Source: Streptomyces sp. CB02414
GTDB taxonomy: Bacteria > Actinomycetota > Actinomycetes > Streptomycetales > Streptomycetaceae
Direction of reading: 5' to 3'
NCBI RefSeq assembly: GCF_001905385.1
Contig: NZ_LIPF01000013.1
Location: 1 to 64,000, forward strand
Length of the DNA: 64,000 nucleotides
In this document: piece by piece, positions 51,344 through 60,770 of the stretch
Layout of the letters: the number at the start of each line of letters is the position of its first letter
How positions within the stretch are numbered: position 1 is the first letter of the stretch
Translations under genes and position numbers: made by a program
Notes under the pieces: model-generated
What the model was told of the DNA's origin: nothing
Database searches by the model: none
Seen by the model: the letters and a program-made list of their open reading frames with translations, nothing else

Positions 51344-52474
51344 ATGACCGGCAGCGCGCCCGCTGCTCCCTTCACCGCCGACGACTACCGGGCGCGCATG
51401 GAGCGCGCCGCGCGGGCGGCCGCCGACGCCGGACTGGCCGGGCTGCTGGTGGCACCGGGGCCGGACCTCGTGTGGCTCACCGGCTACGCCCCCACCGCGG
51501 CCACCGAGCGGCTCACCCTGCTCGTCCTGGCGCCCGGCCGCGATCCCGTCCTCGTCGTCCCGACGCTGGAGGCCCCCGACGCCGAGAAGGCCGCCGGAGC
51601 GCCCGCCCTGACCCTGCGCGACTGGACCGACGGCAAGGACCCCTACGCCGCCACCGCCGCCCTCCTCGACGGCGCCGGCCGGTTCGGCATCAGCGACAAC
51701 GCCTGGGCGATGCACCTGCTGGCCCTCCAGCGGGCCCTGCCCGGCACCTCGTACGCCTCCCTCACCGAGGCGCTGCCCATGCTGCGCGCCGTCAAGGACG
51801 CGGCCGAGCTGGAACTCCTGACGGCGGCGGGCGCGGCCGCGGACGCCGCCTTCGAGGAGATCCGCAAGGTGCGCTTCGGCGGGCGCCGCGAGTCCGACGT
51901 CGCCGCCGACCTCGCGGACCTGCTGCGGCGCTTCGGCCACTCCCAGGTCGACTTCACCATCGTCGCCTCCGGCCCGAACGGCGCCAACCCGCACCACGAG
52001 GTCGGCGACCGCGTCATCGGCGACGGCGACATGGTCGTCCTCGACTTCGGCGGCCTGAAGGACGGCTACGGCTCCGACACCTCCCGCACCGTCCACGTGG
52101 GCGAGCCCATGGACGAGGAGCGCCGGGTGCACGACCTCGTCCGTGAGGCCCAGGAGGCCGGTTTCCGGGCGGTGCGGCCCGGCGTCGCCTGCCAGGAGGT
52201 CGACCGGGCCGCCCGCGCGGTCATCGCCGGCGCCGGGTACGGCGAGTACTTCATCCACCGCACCGGGCACGGCATCGGCGTCACCACGCACGAGCCGCCG
52301 TACATGATCGAGGGCGAGGAGCAGCCCCTGGTGCCCGGCATGTGCTTCTCCGTCGAGCCCGGCGTCTACCTCCCCGGCCGGTTCGGGGTACGCATCGAGG
52401 ACATCGTCACGGTCACCGAGGACGGCGGCCGGCGCCTCAACGACACCACCCGGGAGCTGGTCGTGGTGAACTGA
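51344..52474 (+). CDS. M24 family Xaa-Pro aminopeptidase/dipeptidase
   Basis: A 376-residue pita-bread metallopeptidase. N-terminal creatinase-like domain (1-135), then the catalytic domain with metal ligands in VLDFGGLKDGYGSDTSRT (two Asp), TGHGIGV (His), SVEPGVY (Glu) and IEDIVTV (Glu). It likely cleaves Xaa-Pro dipeptides or N-terminal Xaa-Pro bonds. No signal peptide. AGGAGG precedes the ATG. The next gene follows after 79 bp in the same direction. Confidence 0.9.
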   Translation: MTGSAPAAPFTADDYRARMERAARAAADAGLAGLLVAPGPDLVWLTGYAPTAATERLTLLVLAPGRDPVLVVPTLEAPDAEKAAGAPALTLRDWTDGKDPYAATAALLDGAGRFGISDNAWAMHLLALQRALPGTSYASLTEALPMLRAVKDAAELELLTAAGAAADAAFEEIRKVRFGGRRESDVAADLADLLRRFGHSQVDFTIVASGPNGANPHHEVGDRVIGDGDMVVLDFGGLKDGYGSDTSRTVHVGEPMDEERRVHDLVREAQEAGFRAVRPGVACQEVDRAARAVIAGAGYGEYFIHRTGHGIGVTTHEPPYMIEGEEQPLVPGMCFSVEPGVYLPGRFGVRIEDIVTVTEDGGRRLNDTTRELVVVN

Positions 52475-52553
52475 ACGAGACGAAGACGACGGACCTCGAA
52501 CGCCCCGGCGGAACCAGAACGACCCGGCAGACCCGGAAGACGACGGCGCGACC

Positions 52554-53507
52554 ATGACCCAGGCACCGACACCCACCGCGGACAGCGTCCGCCGACTGGT
52601 CCGTTCCCTGCTGGGCGAGAGCGCGGAGACCGACGTCCGGCCCGCCGCGGCCGGCGCCGGGCCCGCCACCTGGTGGGTCGGCACCCGGCACGTGCTGCGC
52701 CTCGCCCCCGACCGCGAGGCCGCCCTGCGGCAGCGGCGCGAACTGCGGCTGCGGGAGCTGATCCGGCCCCACCTCTCCGTCACGGTGCCGACCAGCGTGG
52801 CGCACGGCGAGTGGGCGCCGGGTCTGACCTACACGCTGGACGCCAAGGTGCCCGGCGGGTCCGGCGAGGAGCACGACGTGTCGGCGCTGGGCGAGGCGGA
52901 CCTCGCCGCGCTGCTCACCGGCCTGCGCGAGGTGCCGGTCCGCCAGGCCGAGACGATCGGCGTGCCCCGGGCCGCCCCGCGGTCGCTGGAGGCCCTGCGG
53001 GAGTCCGCCGAGCGGGCCGGCCGGCACCTCGCCGAGGCCGACGAGTTCGACCCCGCGCGGCCGGAGCGGCTCACCCGCGCGGCGACGGCCCAGCTCGGCG
53101 TCCAGCCCGGGGCGGCGCCGGTCCTCGTGCACCACGGGCTGGCCGGGGAACACCTCGTCGTCGGCGCCGACGGGCGGGTGCGCGGTGTCCTCGGCTGGAC
53201 CGACGCGGCACTCGGCGACCCGGCCGAGGACATCGCCGCCCTCGCGCGCTCGGTCGGTTCACCCGCCGCCGTCCGCGCTGCCACCCTCGCCGGCTACGGA
53301 GCCCGGCCCTGCCTGCGCGGCCTGTGGCTGGCCCGCTGCGACACCCTCGTCCACCTCGCCGACGCCCTCGCCGGCCGCCCGCCCGCACCGGCGCCCGCGC
53401 CCCTGCCCGTGCTGCGGACCCGGCTGCGCCGTGCCTGGGAGCCCATCCTCCTGGAACGGGTGACGGAGCTGCGCGAGGACGGCACGGACGACGGCGCGCC
53501 GACCTGA
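52554..53507 (+). CDS. APH-fold phosphotransferase-like protein, probably catalytically inactive
   Basis: A 317-residue protein of the aminoglycoside/choline kinase (APH) fold. The catalytic-loop region reads VHHGLAGEHLVV, where family members have HGDxxxxN or HNDLGAEH, so the catalytic Asp is Gly. The metal-binding region reads GVLGWTDAALGDPAEDIA, where relatives have IDWxDA, so that Asp is Gly too. The fold, including the ATP lobe (VGTRHVLRLAPDREA), is otherwise intact. It may be a pseudokinase or a ligand-binding protein. It lies downstream of the M24 peptidase gene. Confidence 0.75.
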   Translation: MTQAPTPTADSVRRLVRSLLGESAETDVRPAAAGAGPATWWVGTRHVLRLAPDREAALRQRRELRLRELIRPHLSVTVPTSVAHGEWAPGLTYTLDAKVPGGSGEEHDVSALGEADLAALLTGLREVPVRQAETIGVPRAAPRSLEALRESAERAGRHLAEADEFDPARPERLTRAATAQLGVQPGAAPVLVHHGLAGEHLVVGADGRVRGVLGWTDAALGDPAEDIAALARSVGSPAAVRAATLAGYGARPCLRGLWLARCDTLVHLADALAGRPPAPAPAPLPVLRTRLRRAWEPILLERVTELREDGTDDGAPT

Positions 53508-53719
53508 GCGCGCCCGTGCCGCAACCCGGCGCACGAGCCGCCCCGGCGACCACCGGGGGCATTCCAACGCCCCGCGCGGCGGCCTGCCGGTCGGGTACGC
53601 GTTCCGTGCGCGTCCGGTCCACCACTCCGGCGTGCGCGGTCCGTCGCCCCAGCGGCCTCGTGCCGGGCCACGGGTTCACGTACGGGCATCGCCCAGTTCT
53701 CCGCACGTACGGCGTCCCG

Positions 53720-55465
53720 TCACTCCTGTACGAGCACCACGCTCGACTCACCCGGCACCCGGAGCACCCCGTCCGCCCCCGGGGCCTGAACCGGCTCCCA
53801 CGCGGCGAGCACCCGCGCGGGCCGGCCGCCCAGCGGAATCGCCGCCGGCTCGGCGCCGAGGTTGACGACCACCCGGATGTCTCCGCGCCGGAAGGCCAGC
53901 CAGCGCGCCTTGCCGTCGTACGCCACCCTGGTGTCGGCGAGGTCGGGGTCGGTCAGGTCCGGCTGCTCGGCGCGCAGGGCGATCAGCCGCCGGTACCAGT
54001 CCAGTACGCGCGCGTGCGGCTCGCGTTCCGGCTCGGTCCAGTCGAGGCAGGAGCGCTCGCGCGTCGCCGGGTCCTGCGGATCGGGCACGTCCTCCGCCTT
54101 CCAGCCGTGCGCGGCGAACTCCCGCCGCCTGCCGCTCCGCACCGCCTCGGCGAGCTCCGGGTCGGTGTGGTCGGTGAAGAACTGCCACGGGGTGCCCGCC
54201 GCCCACTCCTCGCCCATGAACAGCATCGGCGTGAACGGCGCCGTCAGGGTCAGCGTGGCCGCGCAGGCGGCCAGGCCGGGGGAGACCAGCGAGGCCAGAC
54301 GGTCGCCCCGGGCGCGGTTGCCCACCTGGTCGTGGGTCTGGCTGTAGCCGGTCAGCCGGTGTGCGGCGACCCTGGCCCGGTCCAGCGGGCGTCCGTGACC
54401 GCGGCCCCGGAAGCTGGAGAAGGTGCCGTCGTGGAAGTAGCCCCGGGTCAGCGTCTTGGCGAGCGCCGCGAGCGGATCGCGCGCGAAGTCGGCGTAGTAG
54501 CCCTGCGACTCCCCGGTCAGGGCGGTGTGCAGGGCGTGGTGGAAGTCGTCGTTCCACTGCGCGTGCACACCGAAACCGCCCTCCGCGCGCGGGGTGATGA
54601 TCCGCGGGTCGTTGAGGTCGGACTCGGCGATGAGGAACAGCGGACGCTCCAGGTCGGCGGCGAGGCCGTCCACCGCGGTCGACAGCTCCTCCAGGAAGTG
54701 GCACGCGCGCGTGTCGGCCAGGGCGTGCACCGCGTCCAGGCGCAGCCCGTCGATCCGGTAGTCCCGCAGCCAGGCCAGCGCGCTCTCGACGAGAAAGGCC
54801 CGCACCTCGTCCGAACCGGGGGCGTCGAGGTTGACGGCGACGCCCCAGGGCGTGTGGTGGGTGTCGGTGAAGTACGGGCCGAAGGCGGGCAGGTAGTTGC
54901 CGGAGGGGCCCAGGTGGTTGTGCACCACGTCCAGGACCACGCCCAGGCCCAGTTCGTGGGCCCGGTCGACGAACCGTTTCAGCGCCTCGGGCCCGCCGTA
55001 CGGCTCGTGCACCGCCCACAGCGAGACACCCTCGTACCCCCAGCCGTGCCGGCCCGGGAACGGGCACAGCGGCATCAACTCCACGTGGGTGACGCCCAGC
55101 GCGGCCAGGTGGCCGAGCCGTCCGGCGGCGGCGTCGAGCGTGCCCTCAGGCGTGTACGTGCCCACGTGCAGCTCGTACAGGACGGCGCCGGGCAGCGGGC
55201 GCCCGGCCCACTCGGTGCGCCACGCGTACGTCCCGTGGTCGACGACCGCGCTGAGCCCGTCCGGCCCGTCCGGCTGCCTGCGCGAGCGCGGGTCCGGCAG
55301 CACCGGCCCGTCGTCGACCGCGAAGCCGTACCGCGAGCCGTCCCGCGCCCCGGCCTCGGCACACCACCACCCCGGCCGCTCCCCGTCGCGCTCCAACGCG
55401 CGCGTGACGCCGTCGCACTCCAGCGTCACCCGACCGGCCTCCGGTGCCCACACCTCGAACTGCAC
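53720..55465 (-). CDS. treZ: Malto-oligosyltrehalose trehalohydrolase TreZ
   Basis: A 581-residue GH13 enzyme that releases trehalose from malto-oligosyltrehalose. An N-terminal beta domain (FEVWAPEAGRVTLE) is followed by the TIM barrel with DVVHNHLG, nucleophile GLRLDAVHAL, acid/base LIAESDLND and SQTHDQVGNRARGDR, then a C-terminal beta domain. The GTG at 55465 lies behind GAAGGGGAA. Its partner treY is encoded about 5.4 kb away, on the same strand, with unrelated genes between. Confidence 0.93.
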   Translation of the reverse strand: MQFEVWAPEAGRVTLECDGVTRALERDGERPGWWCAEAGARDGSRYGFAVDDGPVLPDPRSRRQPDGPDGLSAVVDHGTYAWRTEWAGRPLPGAVLYELHVGTYTPEGTLDAAAGRLGHLAALGVTHVELMPLCPFPGRHGWGYEGVSLWAVHEPYGGPEALKRFVDRAHELGLGVVLDVVHNHLGPSGNYLPAFGPYFTDTHHTPWGVAVNLDAPGSDEVRAFLVESALAWLRDYRIDGLRLDAVHALADTRACHFLEELSTAVDGLAADLERPLFLIAESDLNDPRIITPRAEGGFGVHAQWNDDFHHALHTALTGESQGYYADFARDPLAALAKTLTRGYFHDGTFSSFRGRGHGRPLDRARVAAHRLTGYSQTHDQVGNRARGDRLASLVSPGLAACAATLTLTAPFTPMLFMGEEWAAGTPWQFFTDHTDPELAEAVRSGRRREFAAHGWKAEDVPDPQDPATRERSCLDWTEPEREPHARVLDWYRRLIALRAEQPDLTDPDLADTRVAYDGKARWLAFRRGDIRVVVNLGAEPAAIPLGGRPARVLAAWEPVQAPGADGVLRVPGESSVVLVQE

Positions 55466-55660
55466 GGACGGTTCCCCTTCGTCTGCTCACCGTGATGTAG
55501 CCCGTCCATCGTGCTGCAAAAGCGATCTCCGCGCTGGCGAAAACCCCCGTTCGCGGCCGGTGTCGTGGTGCACGTGACGGTGACCGGGGCGCACCCGCGC
55601 GCGCGGCCGCCGTTCCCCGTTTTCTGGACACTCCACCCCGGCTGACCGACAATCACCTGT

Positions 55661-56212
55661 GTGACGTCGTCCTTCGAGTTCAACACGTACCCCGCGCGGT
55701 TGTCCGACGCGGAGCGCGACAAGGCGCTGCGGGTGCTCCGGGACGGCGTCGCGATGGGGCGCCTGTCGCACGACACGTTCATCCGCAGGATGGAACTGGC
55801 GCTCGCCGCCCGCCGCCCGGACGAGCTGGCCGTGCTCACCGCCGACCTGCACTCCGAGGGCCGGATGGCGCGGCTGGTGTTCGGCACCGTCGAGGCGGTG
55901 TCCGGATTCGGCGTACGGCTGCGCAGGGCCTGGCAGGCCGAGCGGCTGCCCAAGCTGCTGCTGCCGCACCCCGGTGCCGGACATCCGCTGCGCATAGGGC
56001 GCGACCCGGCGAACGGGCTGCGGCTGACCCACGAGACGGTCTCCCGGGTGCACGCCGAACTGAGCCGCCAGGGCGGCATGTGGGTGCTGCGCGACCTCGG
56101 CTCCACCAACGGCACCACGGTCAACGGGCGGCGGGTCATCGGCGCGGCCGTCGTCCGCGAGGGCGACCAGATAGGTTTTGGGCAGATGGCCTTCCGTCTC
56201 GCGGTCAACTGA
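55661..56212 (+). CDS. DUF1707 and FHA domain protein
   Basis: A 183-residue protein. An N-terminal DUF1707 (ARLSDAERDKALRVLRDGVAMGRLSHDTFIRRMELALAAR, about 10-60) is followed by an FHA phosphothreonine-binding domain (about 108-183: LRIGRDPANGLRLTHETVSRVHAELS, DLGSTNGTTVNGRRV). It probably docks onto a Ser/Thr-kinase-phosphorylated partner. GTG start. Divergent from treZ. No kinase gene is close by. Confidence 0.88.
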   Translation: MTSSFEFNTYPARLSDAERDKALRVLRDGVAMGRLSHDTFIRRMELALAARRPDELAVLTADLHSEGRMARLVFGTVEAVSGFGVRLRRAWQAERLPKLLLPHPGAGHPLRIGRDPANGLRLTHETVSRVHAELSRQGGMWVLRDLGSTNGTTVNGRRVIGAAVVREGDQIGFGQMAFRLAVN

Positions 56213-56391
56213 GCGCGACACCGGACACGACGGAGGACGCGACACCGGACGCCGAGCCCAGCTCTGGCCTGGGCTTCACTCGGTGTCGTGTGTCCCGGTG
56301 GCCTGTTCCCGCAGGACAAACCCCTTTGCTTTTCACGGTGTTGACGTACCTTCCAAGTCGTGACTGACTGTGCGTACACCGCGCACGCCAG

Positions 56392-57780
56392 GTGAACCGA
56401 CGGCCCGCATCGTGGAGGTGTGCCCTGCCGCCCCTCCTGCGCTATCCGACCGTGGACGAGCTGGGCGCCCGGGCCGCCGCACTCGTCGCCCGCCACCCCC
56501 GGCACGCCCGGCTGCGCCGCGTCGGCACCTCCCGCGCGGGCAGCCCGCTGCTGCTGCTCTCCGTCGGTCACGGCAGCCGCCAGACCCTCGTGGTCGCCGG
56601 ACCGCACGCCAACGAACCCGTGGGCGGCGCCACCGTCCTGCGGCTCGCCGAACGGGCCCTGGCCGACCCCCGGCTCACCGAGGGCGCCGACGCCACCTGG
56701 AACCTGCTGCTCTGCGTCGACCCGGACGGCCTGCGCCGCAACGAGGGCTGGCTGTCCGGCCCCTACACCCTGGGCCGCTACGCCCGGAACTTCTTCCGCC
56801 CCGGCTTCCTGGAACAGCCCGAGTGGCTGCCCGACGGCCCCGACCACTCGACGCTGCCGGAGACCCGGGCCCTGCTCGCCCTCCAGGACGAACTGCGGCC
56901 CTTCCTCCAGTGCTCCCTGCACGGCGTCGACGTCGGCGGCGGCTTCGTCGAGGTGACCCACGACCTGCCGGGCCTCGCCCAGCGCATCGCCCACACCGCG
57001 GCCCGGCTCGGCGTCCCCCGCGAACTGGGCGCCTACGACACCCTGTACTGGCCCGACCTCGGCCCCGCCGTCTACCGCATCCCGCCGCCCCGCCGCGGTG
57101 ATCTCACCGCGGCCATCACCGAGGCCGCCGTCGAGTCGACGTGGTGCCACCCGCAGCGCTACGGCACCGTCACCGCGGTCGTAGAGGCGCCCATGTGGGG
57201 CGTGGCCGCGGTGGCGGACGACTCGCCCCCCGCCGACCGGGACGCCGTGCTCCGCGCGGTGAGCCGCACCCTGCGGCGCGACACCCTGCGTCTGCAACGC
57301 GTCCTGGCCCGGATCCGGCCCCACCTCGCCACCGACCCGGACGCGGCCCACCTCCTCGCACCGGTCGACGACTACCTGCTGGTCTGCCCCAGGCTCGCGG
57401 ACGCCTGGGACCCCGACACGGACGACGGAACGGGCCGCTCCCTGCCTCCCATGAACAACGCCCACCTGGTCGCCCTGCGCCTGGCCGGGCGGCGCCTGTC
57501 CCTGCGGACGGCGGGCCTGCTGCACCAGCTGGTGACCCGTACGGGCGGCGACCTGGCGGGCGTCCTGCCCGAGGTGAACCGGCTCGTCGACGAGGGCTGC
57601 GCCGACTACCGCGACGGCTGCGGGGCCCGCTGGATCCCGGTCGCGCGCCAGGCGGAGTACCAGACACGGGTCGTCCTCGCCGCGTTCGAACTGGCCGGCC
57701 GCCGGCGCTCCACCGCGGGCTCCCGTTCGGGTGAGCCGGGCTGGGGTCCGGAGGCGGCCGTGCCGATGCACCAGGAATGA
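56392..57780 (+). CDS. M14 family zinc carboxypeptidase-like protein
   Basis: About 452-462 residues. The zinc motif HANE (in GPHANEPVGGA) and the third ligand in SLHGVDVGG mark an M14 metallocarboxypeptidase fold. There is no clear signal peptide, so it may act in the cytosol on peptides. The GTG at 56392 has no ribosome-binding site; a CTG at 56425, 6 bp after GGAGG, gives the N-terminus PPLLRYPTVDELG and may be the true start. Its stop overlaps the ATG of the SSI gene (ATGA). Confidence 0.8.
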   Translation: MNRRPASWRCALPPLLRYPTVDELGARAAALVARHPRHARLRRVGTSRAGSPLLLLSVGHGSRQTLVVAGPHANEPVGGATVLRLAERALADPRLTEGADATWNLLLCVDPDGLRRNEGWLSGPYTLGRYARNFFRPGFLEQPEWLPDGPDHSTLPETRALLALQDELRPFLQCSLHGVDVGGGFVEVTHDLPGLAQRIAHTAARLGVPRELGAYDTLYWPDLGPAVYRIPPPRRGDLTAAITEAAVESTWCHPQRYGTVTAVVEAPMWGVAAVADDSPPADRDAVLRAVSRTLRRDTLRLQRVLARIRPHLATDPDAAHLLAPVDDYLLVCPRLADAWDPDTDDGTGRSLPPMNNAHLVALRLAGRRLSLRTAGLLHQLVTRTGGDLAGVLPEVNRLVDEGCADYRDGCGARWIPVARQAEYQTRVVLAAFELAGRRRSTAGSRSGEPGWGPEAAVPMHQE

Positions 57781-58247
57781 CACAGACCTTCACGACCGGG
57801 GCGGCCCGGGCCGCCCTCCTGGCGGCCGCGGCCCTCCTCCTCACCTGCGCGACCCCCGCGCGGGCCGCCGCCCAGCGGGAACCGGCCACCGACTGGCTCC
57901 TGCTCACCGTCACCCGGGAAGACGCCCGGCCGGGCATCCGGCCCGCCGCCCCGGCAGGCGCCCGGCCCGGTGCCGCACGCCGTGCCCTGCTGCTGTGCGA
58001 CCCGCCCCGGGGCCACGTCCGCGCGGAACGCGCCTGCGCGGAACTCGATGCGGCACACGGCCGCATCGCGGACATCCCCGCGCGCGAGGCCCACTGCCCG
58101 ATGGTCCACGCCCCGGTGACGGCCCAGGCGCGCGGACAGTGGCGGGGACAGCCGGTGGGGTACGCGCGGACCTTCCCCAACGCGTGCGTGATGGCGGCGC
58201 GGACGGGGTCGGTCTTCGCGTGGGAAGCGCAGGACGCGCGGGGCTGA
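57777..58247 (+). CDS. Subtilisin inhibitor-like (SSI family) protein
   Basis: A 156-residue secreted serine-protease inhibitor of the SSI family. A signal peptide occupies about 1-31. The SSI core shows LLLCDPPRGH, ERACAELDAA, the reactive-site loop HCPMVHAPV with Met-Val at the expected P1-P1' position, and RTFPNACVMAARTGSVFAW. Four cysteines allow the two family disulfides. The ATG overlaps the carboxypeptidase stop, an unusual partner for an SSI gene. Confidence 0.88.
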   Translation: MTQTFTTGAARAALLAAAALLLTCATPARAAAQREPATDWLLLTVTREDARPGIRPAAPAGARPGAARRALLLCDPPRGHVRAERACAELDAAHGRIADIPAREAHCPMVHAPVTAQARGQWRGQPVGYARTFPNACVMAARTGSVFAWEAQDARG

Positions 58248-58298
58248 GCGGTGGCACGGCACGGCGGACCCGGGGTGCCACGGGCGCCGGGCGCCGCG

Positions 58299-59702
58299 TC
58301 ACTGCTGGTGCAGCCCCCGGCCCGCCAGGGTCAGGAACGCCTCGCCCACCGCCTCCGACAGCGTGGGATGGGCGTGGACGTGCCGGGCCACGTCGGCGGG
58401 CTCGGCCTCCCAGCCGACGATCAGCTGGCTCTCGGCGATCATCTCCGACACGTGCGGGCCGACCAGATGCACGCCGAGCACCCGGCCGCCCCCGGCCTCG
58501 GCAACGACCTTCACCATCCCGCCCTGGCCGTGCACCATCCCTTTGGCGACGGCCGTGAGCGGCATGACGTTGACGGACACCTCGTACCCGCGCGCGCGTG
58601 CCTCCGCCTCGCCCAGGCCCACGGCGGCGGTCTGCGGCGCCGAGTACGTCACCCGCGGCACGGCCGCGTAGTCGACCGGCGCGGACGGCACGCCTGCCAG
58701 CGTCTCGGCCACCAGCAGGCCCTCCGCGAACGACGCGTGGGCCAGCCCGAGCGACGGCGGCGGCAGCAGGTCGCCGACGACGTGGACGCCGGGGACCGCG
58801 GTCTCCAGCCGGTCCCAGTCCGCGGGTACGACGAAGCCCCGCTGGTCGGTGTCCAGGCCCGCGGCGGCCAGGTCCAGCCCGTCGGTGACCGGTGCCCGTC
58901 CCACGGCCACCAGGAGCCGTTCCGCCTCGACGGCGAGGGTCTCGCCCCGGGCCGTGCGGACGTGCGCGCGGACGCCGTCGTCGAGTACCTCGGCGTCGAG
59001 CAGACGGGCGCCCACCCGCACGTCGACGCCGCGCTTCTTCAGACCGCGCGTCAGATGGCGGCTCACGTCCGCGTCCTCCAGCGGCACGAGCCGGTCGGCG
59101 GCCTCGACGAGGGTCACCCGCGCGCCCATCGAGCGGTGGAACGAGGCGTACTCGACGCCGATCGCACCGCCGCCCAGGACCAGCACGGACGCCGGCAGCC
59201 CGGGGGCGAACAGGGCGTCGTCGCTCGTCACCACGCGCCGCCCGTCGGGAGCGAGCCCGGGGAGCGTGCGCGGGCGTGAGCCGGTCGCCAGCACGATGCC
59301 CCGGCGCGCGGTGAGATCCCCCGCGCCGTCGACCCGTACGGTCCGGGCTCCGGTCAGCCGGGCTTCGCCCCGCACCACCCGCACGCCCGCGTGGGCGAGG
59401 TGCGCCTCCACGCCCTTGTGGTTCCGGTTCACGATGTCGTCGCGGGTGGCGACCAGGGCCGGCCAGTCGACGCCGTCCAGGCTCGCCTTCACGCCCCAGC
59501 GCTCACGCGCCTCGGCGACGCCGTCGACCAGTTCGGCGGCGTGCAGCATGGCCTTGCTCGGGATGCAGCCGCGGTGCAGACAGGTCCCGCCGACCTTGTC
59601 GCGTTCGACGAGGGCGACGTCGAGACCCAGGGCCGCGGCACGCAGGGCGGTGCTGTAACCGCCGGTGCCGCCGCCGATGACGATCACGTCGTGTGTGTTC
59701 AT
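58299..59702 (-). CDS. lpdA: Dihydrolipoyl dehydrogenase
   Basis: A 467-residue flavoprotein disulfide reductase, the E3 component of 2-oxoacid dehydrogenase complexes. It has the FAD fold VIVIGGGTGGYSTALRA, redox pair C41/C46 in TCLHRGCIPSK, the NAD fold VLVLGGGAIGVEYASF and the C-terminal His-Glu dyad in HAHPTLSEA. ATG 59702 is chosen over 59744. No E1/E2 genes adjoin, so it may be a general or auxiliary E3. Divergent lysR with a shared LysR-type site suggests regulation by that protein. Confidence 0.9.
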   Translation of the reverse strand: MNTHDVIVIGGGTGGYSTALRAAALGLDVALVERDKVGGTCLHRGCIPSKAMLHAAELVDGVAEARERWGVKASLDGVDWPALVATRDDIVNRNHKGVEAHLAHAGVRVVRGEARLTGARTVRVDGAGDLTARRGIVLATGSRPRTLPGLAPDGRRVVTSDDALFAPGLPASVLVLGGGAIGVEYASFHRSMGARVTLVEAADRLVPLEDADVSRHLTRGLKKRGVDVRVGARLLDAEVLDDGVRAHVRTARGETLAVEAERLLVAVGRAPVTDGLDLAAAGLDTDQRGFVVPADWDRLETAVPGVHVVGDLLPPPSLGLAHASFAEGLLVAETLAGVPSAPVDYAAVPRVTYSAPQTAAVGLGEAEARARGYEVSVNVMPLTAVAKGMVHGQGGMVKVVAEAGGGRVLGVHLVGPHVSEMIAESQLIVGWEAEPADVARHVHAHPTLSEAVGEAFLTLAGRGLHQQ

Positions 59703-59724
59703 GACCTCAGCGTCCGCCCGCTCC

Positions 59725-59781
59725 TTGCCATGAGTCCAAGGCAATGTTCTTGTGGGTTCGATGCAGAGCCTTCATGGCAAG
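59725..59781. promoter_or_regulatory. LysR-type operator between lpdA and lysR
   Basis: TTGCC-N10-GGCAA (59725-59744) is an inverted repeat of the usual LysR recognition-site size, and a further half-site TCATGGCAAG at 59772-59781 is the complement of CTTGCCATGA at 59724-59733. A strong repression site plus a downstream half-site is the classic layout in divergent LysR promoters. Confidence 0.6.
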
Positions 59782-59822
59782 TCCCGGTGACGGGACCGGA
59801 CTCGGGAAAGGAGCCGGAGGGA

Positions 59823-60770
59823 ATGAGTCTGCGGCAGATGGAGTACTTCCTGACCGTCGTCGACGAGGCGTCCTTCACCCGCGCGGCCGAGGCCCTGCAC
59901 GTCACGCAGTCCGCGCTCTCCCACCAGATCAAGGCCCTGGAGCGGTCGGTCGGCGGCGACCTGCTGGAACGCCTGCCGCGCGGGGTGCGCCTGACCCCGA
60001 TGGGCCGCGCCTTCCGCCCGCACGCCGAACTCGCCGTCCGCAGCGCCGTCCAGGCCCGCCGCGCGGCGCGCGCCGCCGCCGGGGCCGAGGGCGGGGAACT
60101 GCACGTCGCGGCCGTGCACTCGGTGGCCGTCGGCATCCTGCCCGACGTCTTCGCCCGCTGGCGCGCCGCGCACCCCGGGGTCCTCCTGCACCTCCACGAG
60201 TACGCGACGACCGAGGCGCTGGAGGAGGAGGTCGAGCGCGGCACCGCGGACCTCGCCGTCGGTCCGGCGCCCCACGACTGGCCCGGCACCGTCGTCACGG
60301 TCGGCGAGGAGGAGATCGTCCTCGTCGTGCCCTTCGACGACCGCTTCGCGGGCCGTACGACGGTGACGCTGCCCGAACTCGCCGACCGGCCCTGGGTGCG
60401 GTGCGCGATGGAGCCCGTCATCGAGGGCCAACGCTTCCTCGACTGGGCCTGCGGACGCGCCGGCTTCCGGCCGTACACCGCCGTCTACACCGAGCACACG
60501 TCGACGGCCGTACGGATGGCCGCCGCCGGGGTCGGCGTCTGCACGGCACCCTCGCACATCGTGAGCGGCGCGGTCGGCGAGGACTGCGTCGTCCTGACGC
60601 CCGACCCGCCCTGGAGACGCGCCCTCACCGTCTTCTCCCGCGTCCCGCCCACCGGCGCCGCCGAGGCGTTCGTCGACCTGCTCCGCACGTCCTGCCCGAC
60701 TGTCCCGGCCCCCACGACGGTCCTCCCGCCCCACGTCTGCGACGGCACCGCCGCCACAGCGCTCGCCTGA
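59823..60770 (+). CDS. LysR-family transcriptional regulator
   Basis: A 315-residue regulator. The N-terminal winged HTH (about 1-60) includes SFTRAAEALHVTQSALSHQIKALE; the effector-binding domain spans about 88-290. GGAGCCGGAGG precedes the ATG. It is transcribed divergently from lpdA with a palindromic LysR-type site between, so it most likely regulates itself and lpdA. Inducer unknown. Confidence 0.9.
   Translation: MSLRQMEYFLTVVDEASFTRAAEALHVTQSALSHQIKALERSVGGDLLERLPRGVRLTPMGRAFRPHAELAVRSAVQARRAARAAAGAEGGELHVAAVHSVAVGILPDVFARWRAAHPGVLLHLHEYATTEALEEEVERGTADLAVGPAPHDWPGTVVTVGEEEIVLVVPFDDRFAGRTTVTLPELADRPWVRCAMEPVIEGQRFLDWACGRAGFRPYTAVYTEHTSTAVRMAAAGVGVCTAPSHIVSGAVGEDCVVLTPDPPWRRALTVFSRVPPTGAAEAFVDLLRTSCPTVPAPTTVLPPHVCDGTAATALA

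Noticed and set aside
52673..55495. 940-residue plus-strand open frame across the APH-like gene and treZ
   Set aside because: Shadow frame; treZ on the opposite strand has all GH13 motifs.
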